This document shows positions 8,188-16,869 of a DNA stretch of 22,414 bases, in pieces (the first letter of the stretch is position 1; the number at the start of each line of letters is the position of its first letter). The notes under the pieces are model-generated. The model was not told the origin of the DNA. It made no database searches and worked only from the letters and a program-made list of their open reading frames with translations. Origin of the DNA: JAQVQN01 sp964428885 (GTDB taxonomy: Bacteria; Verrucomicrobiota; Kiritimatiellia; RFP12; UBA1067); the NCBI GenBank assembly GCA_964428885.1, contig CAYRZP010000019.1, positions 1 through 22,414 on the forward strand. Reading direction: 5' to 3'. A program made the translations under genes and the position numbers.

Positions 8188-9804
8188 ATGACGCAAGGCA
8201 GAGGTAACAGATGGTTGGTGACTGCGGGCGCGGCGACGGCAGTGTGCGCGGCTGTCGGAATGTATATTCTTGCCGTATGGTTCGGCAATCTGAATCAGGA
8301 CGAGGGCTGGTATCTTTATGCGGCCCGGTTGGTGTCGGAGGGCAAGCGGCCTTACCGCGATTTCTTTTTCACGCAAGGGCCGGTGATGCCTCTGGCGTAC
8401 GGGCTGTTATACCGGGCATGGGCTGCGGCCGGCGTTTTGGGCGGACGCGTTCTGACAGCGGTTTTAGGGCTGGCGGGCTGTTGTTTTGCCGCGGGGCTAG
8501 CGGGGCGTGCGGTCCCTGCGCGGCGCGCGCCGGAGGCATCGGTCATGGCCTTTGCCCTGACCGCCTGCAACCTGTATCACGTTTACTTCACCGCGATACC
8601 GAAAACCTACGCATTGGCTTCATGTCTTTTGCTGGGCGGCTACTGGCTGCTGACGTTGTGCCTGCCGCGTCAAAGGCGCGCGCGCTCGAACATGTCGTGC
8701 ATGTGGGCGTTGCCGGCCGGGCTGCTGGTGGCCCTGGCGGCGGGAACCAGGCTTTCGATGGGGGCTTTGCTGCCGGTTACGGTTCTGGTGCTGGCTATAA
8801 CTTGGCGCAGGACCGGCGCGGCGTTTTTCTGGTTCACGCTGGGCGGCGGGGTGGGCTTGGCGCTGGTGTACGGGCCATCGCTGTTGTTCGCGCGCGAGCA
8901 GTTCGTTTTCAGCCAGAGTTTCCATGCGGCGCGGGGCGGCCACGACCTCATGCTGATCGCGGGGTCGCTGTCACGGACGCTGCGCGCGTATCTGCCGGTC
9001 GCCACGCTTATGGCGGGATATGCGGTATTCCTTTGCCGGGGCGGATGCCGCAGGGCAAGGCCGGCTGAGGTAGCTGGCGAAGAGCTTAGCGGCGGAGTAT
9101 GGCCGTGGCTTTGGACGGTGGCGTTCGGCGCGGTATTCGTGGTGCAGATGAGCAGCCCTTACCCTTACGACGACTATCATGTGCCGGTGATGGGGCTTCT
9201 GGCCGCGGCGCTGGCGGGGCGGATCGTCAACGGCGTGGCTTCTGAACTAAGGCGCGGCCAGGTCTGCCTCTTCTCGGTGTTGTTATCGTTGGCGGCCAGT
9301 TGCTCATCGCCTTTATTGCAAGAGTGGTTCGTGGTCAGGCAAGACCGTTTTTGGGCGGTGCGGCGTGAAGTCCCGGATCTGGCGCTGTTGCGCGGCGTTG
9401 CTCGGGATGTGCGGGCGTTGTCCGGCGGAGACCGGGTGCTTTTGACGCAAGACACCTATTTGGCGGTGGAGGCCGGGATGTCGGTGCCGTCCGGTCTTGA
9501 AATGGGGCCGTTTTCGTATTTTCCGGCGTTGAGCGATGCGGAGGCCTTGAAACAGCATGTCATGAATAAAAGCCGCATGACCGTGCTGCTGGCCGCGGCT
9601 CCCGCTGCGGTGGCGGCTTACAGCGGGTACGGGTTTGCCGTGAGCGCGCCGGTAATGAACGAGGTGACCTTTGAAGACCGGCAGTTATTCTTGAGCCTGC
9701 TGGGCAAGAATTACGATTTAGCTCAAGAGGTGCCCTGTTTCGGGCAGAACAGCACAACGTTACAGATTTTGGCGCGCCGCAAAGCGCTGGGGCGTGACGA
9801 TTAG
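8188..9804 (+). CDS. Integral membrane glycosyltransferase, GT39/ArnT-like
   Basis: A 538-residue polytopic membrane protein with about 9-11 hydrophobic segments between residues 9 and 410 and a soluble C-terminal part. The first loop carries the hallmark acidic pair NQDEG (D38, E39), followed by YAARLVSEGKRPYRDFFF and a GPVMPL segment. This layout is typical of C-fold glycosyltransferases that use polyprenyl-phosphate sugars (PMT, ArnT and RgtA-D-like) on the outer face of the inner membrane. The C-terminal part contains AVEAGMSVPSGLEMGPFSYF, a pattern I associate with bacterial GT39-type proteins. Donor and acceptor are unknown. ATG 8188 was chosen because the open frame upstream overlaps hslO and has no family features; only a weak AGGCGG precedes it. 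Confidence 0.8.
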   Translation: MTQGRGNRWLVTAGAATAVCAAVGMYILAVWFGNLNQDEGWYLYAARLVSEGKRPYRDFFFTQGPVMPLAYGLLYRAWAAAGVLGGRVLTAVLGLAGCCFAAGLAGRAVPARRAPEASVMAFALTACNLYHVYFTAIPKTYALASCLLLGGYWLLTLCLPRQRRARSNMSCMWALPAGLLVALAAGTRLSMGALLPVTVLVLAITWRRTGAAFFWFTLGGGVGLALVYGPSLLFAREQFVFSQSFHAARGGHDLMLIAGSLSRTLRAYLPVATLMAGYAVFLCRGGCRRARPAEVAGEELSGGVWPWLWTVAFGAVFVVQMSSPYPYDDYHVPVMGLLAAALAGRIVNGVASELRRGQVCLFSVLLSLAASCSSPLLQEWFVVRQDRFWAVRREVPDLALLRGVARDVRALSGGDRVLLTQDTYLAVEAGMSVPSGLEMGPFSYFPALSDAEALKQHVMNKSRMTVLLAAAPAAVAAYSGYGFAVSAPVMNEVTFEDRQLFLSLLGKNYDLAQEVPCFGQNSTTLQILARRKALGRDD

Positions 9805-9817
9805 CGAGGTCGGGCTG

Positions 9818-11695
9818 ATGGGCGGGATTCTGGATAAAATCAACACACCCGAAGATGTCAAGGGCGTTGATGCGGCGCGGCTGCCGGCGCTGGCTGAAGA
9901 GGTGCGGGGCGCGATTCTTGAAACCGTGAGTTCCACGGGTGGGCATCTGGCGTCCAACCTGGGCGTGGTGGAACTGACCATCGCCTTGCTGAGGGTGTTC
10001 TCTCCGCCGCGCGATAAGATCATCTGGGATGTCGGGCATCAGACCTACACATGGAAACTGTTGACCGGGCGCCGGGAGCGTTTCGGCACCTTGCGGCAGC
10101 GGGGCGGTATTTCCGGCTTCCCAAAACCCGAAGAGAGCCTGTTTGACGTGTTTGTGGCCGGCCACGCCGGCACGGCGCTTTCGGCGGCGATCGGCATGGC
10201 GGTGGCCCGCGACCGCATGGCGACAGACGGACAGGTCGTGGCGGTGATCGGGGACGGCTCCATGACCAACGGCATCACGCTGGAGGCGCTGAACAGCCTT
10301 GCGGATGCGGACAGCAAACTGATTGTGATCCTGAACGACAACGAGATGTCGATATCCGAGAATGTGGGGGCGTTGTCAAGAAGGCTCGGGCGCATGCTGG
10401 CTGACGTGCGCTACAACCGGATCAAGTCCGCGGCCGAGGCGGCCGGACACCGCCTGCACATGACTTTCCTGCGGCGTTTCTACCACCGCGTCGAGCAGGC
10501 GATCAAGAGTTTATGGCTGCAGAACGCGTTCTTCGAAGAGTTCGGCCTGCGCTATGTGGGTCCGATCGACGGGCACGATTTTAACGCTCTGGAAAACGCC
10601 ATGTTTTCGGCGCGTGATTACAAGCGCCCGGTGCTGATCCATGTCGCGACGCAGAAAGGCCGCGGATTCCGGCCGGCGGAGCGCAATCCCGTGCACTGGC
10701 ACGGTGTCGGCGCGTTCAACATTGAAGCCAAATGCCCGCCTGCGGCCAAGCAAAGTTATTCCCTGGTTTGCGGCGAGGCTTTGACGGAGTTGGCGGACAA
10801 AGACAGATCGATTGTGGCGATCACGGCGGCCATGTGTGCGGGCACCGGGCTTGAGACTTTCGCGGCCAGGCACGCCGGCCGTTTCTTCGACGTTGGAATT
10901 TGCGAGTCGCACGCGGTCGTTTTTGCTGCCGGCTTGGCGGCGGCCGGGTTCCGTCCGGTGTTCGCGGTCTATTCCACATTCCTGCAACGCGCGGTTGATC
11001 CGGTGATGCATGACGTCTGCCTGCAGAATCTGCCGGTGCTTTTTTGCGTCGACCGGGCAGGGGTTGTTGGCAGTGACGGGCCGACGCATCACGGGATCTA
11101 TGACATACCGATGCTGAGGTGCCTGCCCAATCTGGTGATTATGCAGCCCAAAGACGCGTCGGAGCTGGTGTCGATGCTGAAAACGGCGTTGCGTCATGAC
11201 GGGCCGGCAGTTATCCGTTACCCGCGCGATCCAGTGCCTGCAGTTGACTTTTCGATGGACGCGGCGCCTTTGCATGTGGGCGAGGCGGAGACCGTGTCTG
11301 CGCCGCCATGTGGAAGCGGCGCCCCGGTCTGGTTCTGGGCGTTGGGCGACATGCTGCCTTTGGCGTCCGCGGCGGCTAAACGGCTCGCGGCGGCCGGGGT
11401 CAGCGCCGGGGTCGTCAACGCGCGCTTCGTCAAACCGCTGGATGTCGGAAAATTGAGGGAACAGGCCAGCGCGTCCGCGCTGATCGTGACGATCGAGAAC
11501 GGCGCGTTGGCGGGAGGTTTCGGCTCTGCCGTGAGAGAGGCGCTGGCCGCGTGCGGAGAAAGATGCCAGGTGGTGTCATACGGCTGGCCCGACGCGTTCA
11601 TAGGGCAGGGCACTACCGGAGAACTGCTTGCGGATGCCGGACTGACGCCTGAAAAGATGGCCGGAGACATACTGGCGCGGTTGGGAATATCTTGA
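9818..11695 (+). CDS. dxs: 1-deoxy-D-xylulose-5-phosphate synthase
   Basis: Thiamine-diphosphate enzyme joining pyruvate and glyceraldehyde-3-phosphate, the first step of the MEP isoprenoid pathway. Visible family features: HLASNLGVVELT with the conserved His (H43), WDVGHQTYTWKLLTGRR at 70-86, the ThDP motif GDGSMTNG at 145-152 and NDNEMSISENVGALS. In the pyrimidine-binding domain, E363 (ICESHAVVFAAGL) is the expected catalytic Glu; the usual neighbouring Gln (EQHAV) is Ser here. DRAGVVGSDGPTHHG and a C-terminal IENGALAGGFGSAV are also present. Length 625 is normal. ATG 9818 follows GAGG at 9806-9809 by 8 nt and leaves a 13-nt gap after the glycosyltransferase gene; an upstream GTG (9794) would overlap that gene. 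Confidence 0.97.
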   Translation: MGGILDKINTPEDVKGVDAARLPALAEEVRGAILETVSSTGGHLASNLGVVELTIALLRVFSPPRDKIIWDVGHQTYTWKLLTGRRERFGTLRQRGGISGFPKPEESLFDVFVAGHAGTALSAAIGMAVARDRMATDGQVVAVIGDGSMTNGITLEALNSLADADSKLIVILNDNEMSISENVGALSRRLGRMLADVRYNRIKSAAEAAGHRLHMTFLRRFYHRVEQAIKSLWLQNAFFEEFGLRYVGPIDGHDFNALENAMFSARDYKRPVLIHVATQKGRGFRPAERNPVHWHGVGAFNIEAKCPPAAKQSYSLVCGEALTELADKDRSIVAITAAMCAGTGLETFAARHAGRFFDVGICESHAVVFAAGLAAAGFRPVFAVYSTFLQRAVDPVMHDVCLQNLPVLFCVDRAGVVGSDGPTHHGIYDIPMLRCLPNLVIMQPKDASELVSMLKTALRHDGPAVIRYPRDPVPAVDFSMDAAPLHVGEAETVSAPPCGSGAPVWFWALGDMLPLASAAAKRLAAAGVSAGVVNARFVKPLDVGKLREQASASALIVTIENGALAGGFGSAVREALAACGERCQVVSYGWPDAFIGQGTTGELLADAGLTPEKMAGDILARLGIS

Positions 11696-11736
11696 TTGCA
11701 TCTGCTGTGACAATAGGCGAAAATCAAAGGTGTTTA

Positions 11737-12441
11737 ATGAATGCCCCGAATAAAGCCGTTATACATGGAGTGCCCGGAGAGACCGCGCGCGCGCGCGGCG
11801 TGATTCGGGCGATCTGGCCATTGCTGGCGGCGATTTTCGCGTGCGGGGTTTTCTGCGGCGCGGTGATGCCCAGGATGTCTTTGGCCATGGCCGGGGCCGG
11901 GTTCGTTTTGGCGGCCGCTTTCCTGGCATGGGCTGCGCGCGACGGCATGGCCGGCATAGGCGCCTTCTTCAAAGGGGCCCGGGGCGAGGAGACCGTGGCG
12001 GCGCTGCTCGCGGACCTGCCTGGCGGTTATCATGTCTTCCACGATTTCGGACGCACCGGACGCGGCATAGATCACGTGGTGGTCGGTGACAACGGCGTTT
12101 TCGTCGTCGAGACCAAATGCTGGTCCGGCCGGGTTGAGCTTAAGGACGGCGAACTGCTTGTGGACGGTGCCCGTCCTGACCGCTCGCCGCTATCGCAAGT
12201 GCGCGCGGCCGCGTTGTCGCTGGAGGCGTTCCTTGCCGACAGGATGGGCGATGTGGAGTTGGGGTTGATGCCGGCGGTGTGTTTTGCGAGTGAAACATTT
12301 GGGCCGGGACTGTGTCGGCAAGGTGACACGCTGGTGTGCAACGCCACGCGTCTGCGTTCTGCGATTCTTGAACATGCCGGACGCCTGTCGGCAGACGACA
12401 AGGAGAGGATTGTGTTGATTATGGAGCATAAAGACTCATGA
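11737..12441 (+). CDS. Membrane-anchored NERD-domain (nuclease-related) protein
   Basis: A 234-residue protein. Two hydrophobic segments (about 24-46 and 48-67) anchor it in the inner membrane. Residues 80-200 form a NERD domain: GEE at 83-85, HDF at 102-104, GRGIDHVVVGDNGVFVVETK at 108-127 and the later SPLSQ at 150-154. NERD is related to PD-(D/E)xK nucleases; the presumed acidic and Lys residues (E84, D112, E125, K127) and Q154 are all present, so the domain may be catalytically competent. No partner helicase or protease domain is fused. ATG 11737 has AAAGG at 11726-11730 6 nt upstream. Its TGA overlaps the ATG of the protease gene (12438-12441), so the two are translationally coupled. The biological role of standalone NERD proteins is largely unknown. 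Confidence 0.85.
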   Translation: MNAPNKAVIHGVPGETARARGVIRAIWPLLAAIFACGVFCGAVMPRMSLAMAGAGFVLAAAFLAWAARDGMAGIGAFFKGARGEETVAALLADLPGGYHVFHDFGRTGRGIDHVVVGDNGVFVVETKCWSGRVELKDGELLVDGARPDRSPLSQVRAAALSLEAFLADRMGDVELGLMPAVCFASETFGPGLCRQGDTLVCNATRLRSAILEHAGRLSADDKERIVLIMEHKDS

Positions 12442-14603
12442 TAAAGTTAAACGGCAATTGGGGTTGCGGACGGTTTTGGGGTTTCGCCTTCCTGATGTGT
12501 GCTTTTTCGGGTTTTTGGGCTGGGGCGCAGCCGTTGCCGCAACCGCACTACGGCGAGGTCGCGAAAAAAGTGTCACAGCTTTTGCAGGACAAGCATTTGT
12601 TGCAGGTCGATCTGAACGACGACATTTCCGCGAAAGCCTGGACCAATCTGATTGTCTCATTTGATTTCGACCGCAGCTATTTCCTGCGGAGTGACATCGA
12701 AGCCTTCGAAAGCATGCGCTTGAACATAGATGACGCGGTCAAAAAGGGCGATGTTGCATTCCCTTATGAAGTCTACCGTGTTTTCCGGGAACGCATCGAG
12801 GACCGTTATCAGTTCGTCACCAACCTGCTTGGGCGCGGGTTCTCGCTGGACCAGGACGAAAGCTTCATATGGAAACGCAAAGACGCGCCGTGGCCGAATG
12901 ACCGGGGCGAGCAGGATGAGCTTTGGCGTAAACGGATCAAGAACGAGTATCTGGTGCAGGAGATAGGACGGGAACTCGATATGGCCGCCGCCACCAACAA
13001 AACATCCGCAGCGGAGAAGCCGAAAGCGGAGGACGCGCAGGCGACTGCCGCAAAGCCGGTCTTGACGCATGAGGAAAACATCACAAAACGGTATCGGCAA
13101 CTTATGATCGTGGTTCAGGACATTGACGAGGAGGCCGTACTGCAGCGATATCTGAGCGCGATCGCGACGGCCTATGATCCGCATTCGGAATACATGTCGC
13201 CGATGCGCAAGGAAGATTTCGACATCGACATGAACCTGTCGCTCTGCGGCATCGGTGCCCAGTTGCGCTCTGAAGACGGCATGGCCCTGATTTCCGAAGT
13301 CATCACCGGCGGCCCGGCAGACCGCGACAAGCGTCCGATACGTCTAGTCAAGGGCGACAAGATTATCGGGGTCGCGCAGGGCAATGGCCCGATCGAGGAT
13401 ATCGTGCATCTGCCGTTGAACAAGGCGGTGCGCAAGATCCGGGGCGAGAAAGGCACCAAGGTCGTGCTCAGCGTCATACCGGCGTCTGATCCTAGCGGCA
13501 CGACCACCAAAACGGTGGATCTGATGCGCGACGAGGTCAGGCTGGAAGAGCAGGCGGCCACCGGCAGGGTGGCGCGTGTCAGCATGCCTGACGGCAGTTC
13601 GCGCAAGGTAGGGGTGGTCAGGCTGCCGACCTTTTACGGCACCATGGATAAGCGGCCGTCGCAAGTGGGTTTTCGCAGCGCGACTTTTGATATCGCCAAA
13701 CTGCTGGCATCTTTCAACAGCGAGAATGTGGCCGGAATGGTTTTGGATTTGCGTAACAATGGTGGCGGTTCTTTGCGCGAGGCCATCACGCTGGTAGGGC
13801 TCTTCATCCGCAGCGGTCCGGTTGTGCAGGTGCGCGAAACGCGCAAGATCGTCGTGCTGCCAGTGCCGAACATGGATCCGGCCGTGGCTTTCCGGAAGCC
13901 GATGGTGGTGCTGGTCAACAGGGCGTCGGCTTCGGCGTCGGAGATTGTGGCGGCCGCCCTGCACGATTACGGTCGGGCTGTGCTGGTCGGCGATTCTCAA
14001 TCGCACGGCAAAGGCACAGTGCAGACCGTGATCCCGCTGGGCTCGGCTAAATACGGATCGGTGAAACTCACCACGGCCAGTTTTTACCGCATCAACGGGG
14101 CGTCCACGCAACGCAAGGGCATCGGGGCGGACATCGTAATACCATCGACACTGGAGGGTCTCGACATAGGCGAGGACAAGTTGCCGGGCGCGCTGCCGTG
14201 GACACAGGTGCAAGGGGCGCTTTATATTCCGGTGTCGGACGTGGCAAAATTCGTGCCTGCGCTGAAAGAGAAATCGGCTTTGCGGCTGGCCGGGAACGAG
14301 CGTTATAAGCGTTACTGCGCTCTGGTGCGGCATGTCAAGGATGTCAACGCCAAGAAAGAAGTTCCGCTGGAGATCAACGCCCGCCGGGCGCTCATCAAGG
14401 CCGAGGACGAGATGCGCAAGATCGAGGACAACGAGGAGGAGGGTGTCCGGAAAAACGGTACGGAGGATGATGTCGTGCTGGATGAGGCTCTCAATATTCT
14501 CGCCGACCTGGTGGATATCTCCGGCGGCGGGGACATGCCGATGGAGACGGAAGGCGATCTGCGGACACGCATGATGCGGATATTCGGGCGTGATTTGCCT
14601 TGA
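12438..14603 (+). CDS. prc: Tail-specific periplasmic protease (Prc/CtpA, peptidase S41)
   Basis: A 721-residue serine protease of the long Prc type, degrading periplasmic proteins from their C-termini and trimming cell-envelope substrates. A signal peptide is visible (residues 1-30, hydrophobic core FWGFAFLMCAF, AGA-Q cleavage site). The N-terminal helical TSP domain has SFDFDRSYFL. A PDZ domain spans about 265-355 (SLCGIGAQL, GGPADRDKR, LVKGDKIIGV). The S41 core has LDLRNNGGGSL, then SASASE at 497-502 containing the catalytic Ser, D510, and K525 in HGKGTVQTV. This is the Ser-Lys dyad with supporting Asp of E. coli Prc. A C-terminal helical extension (DUF3340-like) completes it. The length matches Prc (about 680) rather than short CtpA (about 400). 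Confidence 0.95.
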   Translation: MIKLNGNWGCGRFWGFAFLMCAFSGFWAGAQPLPQPHYGEVAKKVSQLLQDKHLLQVDLNDDISAKAWTNLIVSFDFDRSYFLRSDIEAFESMRLNIDDAVKKGDVAFPYEVYRVFRERIEDRYQFVTNLLGRGFSLDQDESFIWKRKDAPWPNDRGEQDELWRKRIKNEYLVQEIGRELDMAAATNKTSAAEKPKAEDAQATAAKPVLTHEENITKRYRQLMIVVQDIDEEAVLQRYLSAIATAYDPHSEYMSPMRKEDFDIDMNLSLCGIGAQLRSEDGMALISEVITGGPADRDKRPIRLVKGDKIIGVAQGNGPIEDIVHLPLNKAVRKIRGEKGTKVVLSVIPASDPSGTTTKTVDLMRDEVRLEEQAATGRVARVSMPDGSSRKVGVVRLPTFYGTMDKRPSQVGFRSATFDIAKLLASFNSENVAGMVLDLRNNGGGSLREAITLVGLFIRSGPVVQVRETRKIVVLPVPNMDPAVAFRKPMVVLVNRASASASEIVAAALHDYGRAVLVGDSQSHGKGTVQTVIPLGSAKYGSVKLTTASFYRINGASTQRKGIGADIVIPSTLEGLDIGEDKLPGALPWTQVQGALYIPVSDVAKFVPALKEKSALRLAGNERYKRYCALVRHVKDVNAKKEVPLEINARRALIKAEDEMRKIEDNEEEGVRKNGTEDDVVLDEALNILADLVDISGGGDMPMETEGDLRTRMMRIFGRDLP

Positions 14604-14623
14604 ACGCCTATGAGGGTTCAGCC

Positions 14624-15460
14624 ATGAAAATTAAATTTACGAAAATGCATGGTGCCGGCAACGATTTTGTGTTGATTGACGACCGCGCCGGCGTGGTGCC
14701 GTGGGAAGACCATTATCTCATGGCCGCCATAGCCGGGCGACGCACCGGTATCGGTTGCGAGGGCGTGATACTGGTGCAAAAATCCGATAAAGCTGATTTC
14801 AGGATGCGTTTTCTGAATCCGGACGGCACAGAGGTGGAGATGTGCGGCAACGGAGCGCGTTGCGCGGCGGCATTCGCGCACAAAATCGGCGCCAGTGGCA
14901 CCGCCCTGACCATGGAGACCATGTGCGGACTGGTCGACGCTCAGATCAATGGCACTGGCGTATGCGTGTGGATGCCCGAGCCGAGCAAGAAAAACTACGG
15001 CCTGGAACTGAAGGTCGGCGAAGAGATCGTGCGAGGTGATTTCATCAACACTGGCGTGCCCCATTTTGTGGTGCAGGTGCCGAATATCAGTGCGGTTGAC
15101 GTGCAGGGGCTCGGGCGCGCGCTGCGCCTGCATCCGGCCTTCGCGCCGGACGGCACCAATGTGGACTTCGTGGCATTGCGCAAACCCAACCGCATGACGA
15201 TGCGGACATACGAGCGGGGCGTGGAGGCTGAGTCGGGAGCCTGCGGCACCGGCGCGGTGGCTTGCGCGGTCGTGGCCGTGGAGACGGCCAAGTTCACGCT
15301 GCCGGCCAAGGTCAAGACGACCTCCGGCTATGAGCTGGTGATCGACGGGGACTGGCGCCATCAGAAATGCACGGGCCTAACCTTGACCGGGCCGGTCAAA
15401 TTTGTTTTCACAGGTGAGATCGACACCGAGAAGATGGAGTTGGACGGTGAGATTGATTGA
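14624..15460 (+). CDS. dapF: Diaminopimelate epimerase
   Basis: Converts LL- to meso-diaminopimelate, needed for lysine and for peptidoglycan cross-linking. Both catalytic cysteines are present: C74 in MCGNGARC and C207 in ESGACGTGA. The N-terminus KMHGAGNDFVLID is diagnostic. Length 278 is normal. ATG 14624 follows GAGG at 14612-14615 by 8 nt; an in-frame TTG at 14600 overlaps the protease stop and is less likely. It lies 20 nt after the protease gene. DAP-type peptidoglycan fits a Gram-negative cell with a wall. Confidence 0.97.
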   Translation: MKIKFTKMHGAGNDFVLIDDRAGVVPWEDHYLMAAIAGRRTGIGCEGVILVQKSDKADFRMRFLNPDGTEVEMCGNGARCAAAFAHKIGASGTALTMETMCGLVDAQINGTGVCVWMPEPSKKNYGLELKVGEEIVRGDFINTGVPHFVVQVPNISAVDVQGLGRALRLHPAFAPDGTNVDFVALRKPNRMTMRTYERGVEAESGACGTGAVACAVVAVETAKFTLPAKVKTTSGYELVIDGDWRHQKCTGLTLTGPVKFVFTGEIDTEKMELDGEID

Positions 15461-15484
15461 GATCGGCATGGGTCGGGGTTGTTC

Positions 15485-16423
15485 ATGAAGTTAGAGGTCA
15501 TCGCGGTTTTTCAGGAAAGCGCGGTCCCGTGTTTTTGCGCCCGGCAGCGGCATATCGCGCGGTTGCGCAGTGAGTTTCCGGCGGCGGAGGTGCGTTGGTG
15601 CAAGACGCGCCGGACTTTTGAGCGGGCGCTGCCGCGGGTGCAGGCTGCGGTGACGTGGGCCTTCCGCCAGGAGTGGTTCGGGCGCGCTCCTGCGTTGCGG
15701 CGTATCGCCACGCCCGCGGCCGGGCGTGATTTTTTCCCGCTCGACCCGCCCCCGCGTGTCAAGGTGTTGCGCGGCACACACCACGGGCCGATTATGGCGG
15801 AAACCGTGCTCGGTCTCATGCTGGGGTTCAACCGCGGCCTTTTCACGGCGCAAGCGTGCCAGATGCGCGGCGAGTTATGGCCGAGCACTGAAATGCACAC
15901 CATACGTCTGCTGGCCGGCACGCACGCGGTGATTGTCGGGTTCGGCCATATCGGGCAGCATATCGGAAGGATGTTGAAGCCTTTCGGCGTCAGGGTCACC
16001 GGCGTGTGCCGGAACGCGCCCGGGCGCCTGCCAGAATGGTTCGGCAATGGGGACGCGGTGGTCACGGCGGAGCGGATGGACGGTGCTTTGCGCCGGGCCG
16101 ACCATGTGATCGCCGTGCTGCCTTCGGATACCGGCACTGACAATATGTTTGACGCGCGCCGTCTGGCGCTGATGCCGCGGGAAGCGGTCTTCTACAATGT
16201 CGGGCGCGGCAATTGTGTCGACGAGAAGGCGCTGGCTGCGGCGCTGAGAAAAGGGCGGCTGCGCGGCGCCTGCCTGGACGTGTTCGCCCGGGAGCCGCTG
16301 GACCGCAAGTCGCCGCTGGCGGCTGACCTGCCCGGGCTCATACGCCTGCCGCATTCCTCGGCGTTCACGGATGACTACATTGACCGTTTTCTAGATGAGG
16401 CGGTGGCATGGCTGAAAAAGTGA
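15485..16423 (+). CDS. D-isomer-specific 2-hydroxyacid dehydrogenase family protein
   Basis: NAD(P)-dependent oxidoreductase of 312 residues acting on a 2-hydroxy or 2-keto acid of unknown identity. The NAD-binding Rossmann loop GFGHIG is at 152-157. The catalytic triad can be read: R241 in NVGRGNCVDE, E270 in DVFAREPL and H290 in RLPHSSAF. The N-terminal catalytic half is short and basic compared with serine-pathway enzymes (SerA), and there is no ACT domain, so a SerA role is unlikely. ATG 15485 follows GGGG at 15475-15478; an upstream TTG (15479) would add two residues. The 3' end overlaps tsaE by 16 nt. Confidence 0.88.
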   Translation: MKLEVIAVFQESAVPCFCARQRHIARLRSEFPAAEVRWCKTRRTFERALPRVQAAVTWAFRQEWFGRAPALRRIATPAAGRDFFPLDPPPRVKVLRGTHHGPIMAETVLGLMLGFNRGLFTAQACQMRGELWPSTEMHTIRLLAGTHAVIVGFGHIGQHIGRMLKPFGVRVTGVCRNAPGRLPEWFGNGDAVVTAERMDGALRRADHVIAVLPSDTGTDNMFDARRLALMPREAVFYNVGRGNCVDEKALAAALRKGRLRGACLDVFAREPLDRKSPLAADLPGLIRLPHSSAFTDDYIDRFLDEAVAWLKK

Positions 16424-16869
16424 CACCCGCGGCGGCAGCGGTCAGGCGCACGGTCGGGTCGGTCGAGGAGACATGGCGGCTGGCGGCGGAAGTGGCGGGA
16501 ACGCTCGCGCCCGGCATGGTGGTGGCCTTGCACGGCGACCTGGGCGCGGGCAAGACCACCTTCGTGCAAGGATTGGGCTGGGCTTTAGGGGTGCGGCGCC
16601 CCATGACCAGCCCCACCTTCACGCTGGCGGTGGAGTATCAGACGGCGCGCTTCAAGCTGGTGCACATGGACCTGTACCGGATCAATGATCCGGAAGAGCT
16701 GGTCGCGATGGGATTTTGCGAGTTCATTGAGACTGGTGCGGTGGTGGCGGTCGAGTGGCCTGAAAGGGCACGCGATCTCATTCCGGAAGACGCTTTGCAT
16801 GTCAGGATCAAGCTGGACGAAGAGTCGGGGAAGCGCGAGATCCTGGTGGGGCAAGGAACAAAGTCATGA
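16408..16869 (+). CDS. tsaE: tRNA threonylcarbamoyladenosine biosynthesis ATPase TsaE
   Basis: Small cytoplasmic P-loop ATPase that works with TsaB and TsaD to place threonylcarbamoyl on A37 of ANN-decoding tRNAs. Visible motifs: Walker A GDLGAGKTT at 43-51, SPTF at 68-71, HMDLYR at 86-91 and VEWPER at 115-120, all diagnostic for this family. Length 153 is normal. GAGG at 16397-16400 lies 7 nt before ATG 16408, inside the end of the dehydrogenase gene. Its stop overlaps the symporter start (ATGA, 16866-16869). tsaB and tsaD are not in the window. Confidence 0.96.
   Translation: MAEKVTPAAAAVRRTVGSVEETWRLAAEVAGTLAPGMVVALHGDLGAGKTTFVQGLGWALGVRRPMTSPTFTLAVEYQTARFKLVHMDLYRINDPEELVAMGFCEFIETGAVVAVEWPERARDLIPEDALHVRIKLDEESGKREILVGQGTKS

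Noticed and set aside
13344..14333. Minus-strand open frame (329 codons) opposite the tail-specific protease gene
   Set aside because: The + strand encodes a complete Prc with all catalytic residues; the antisense product has no motif.
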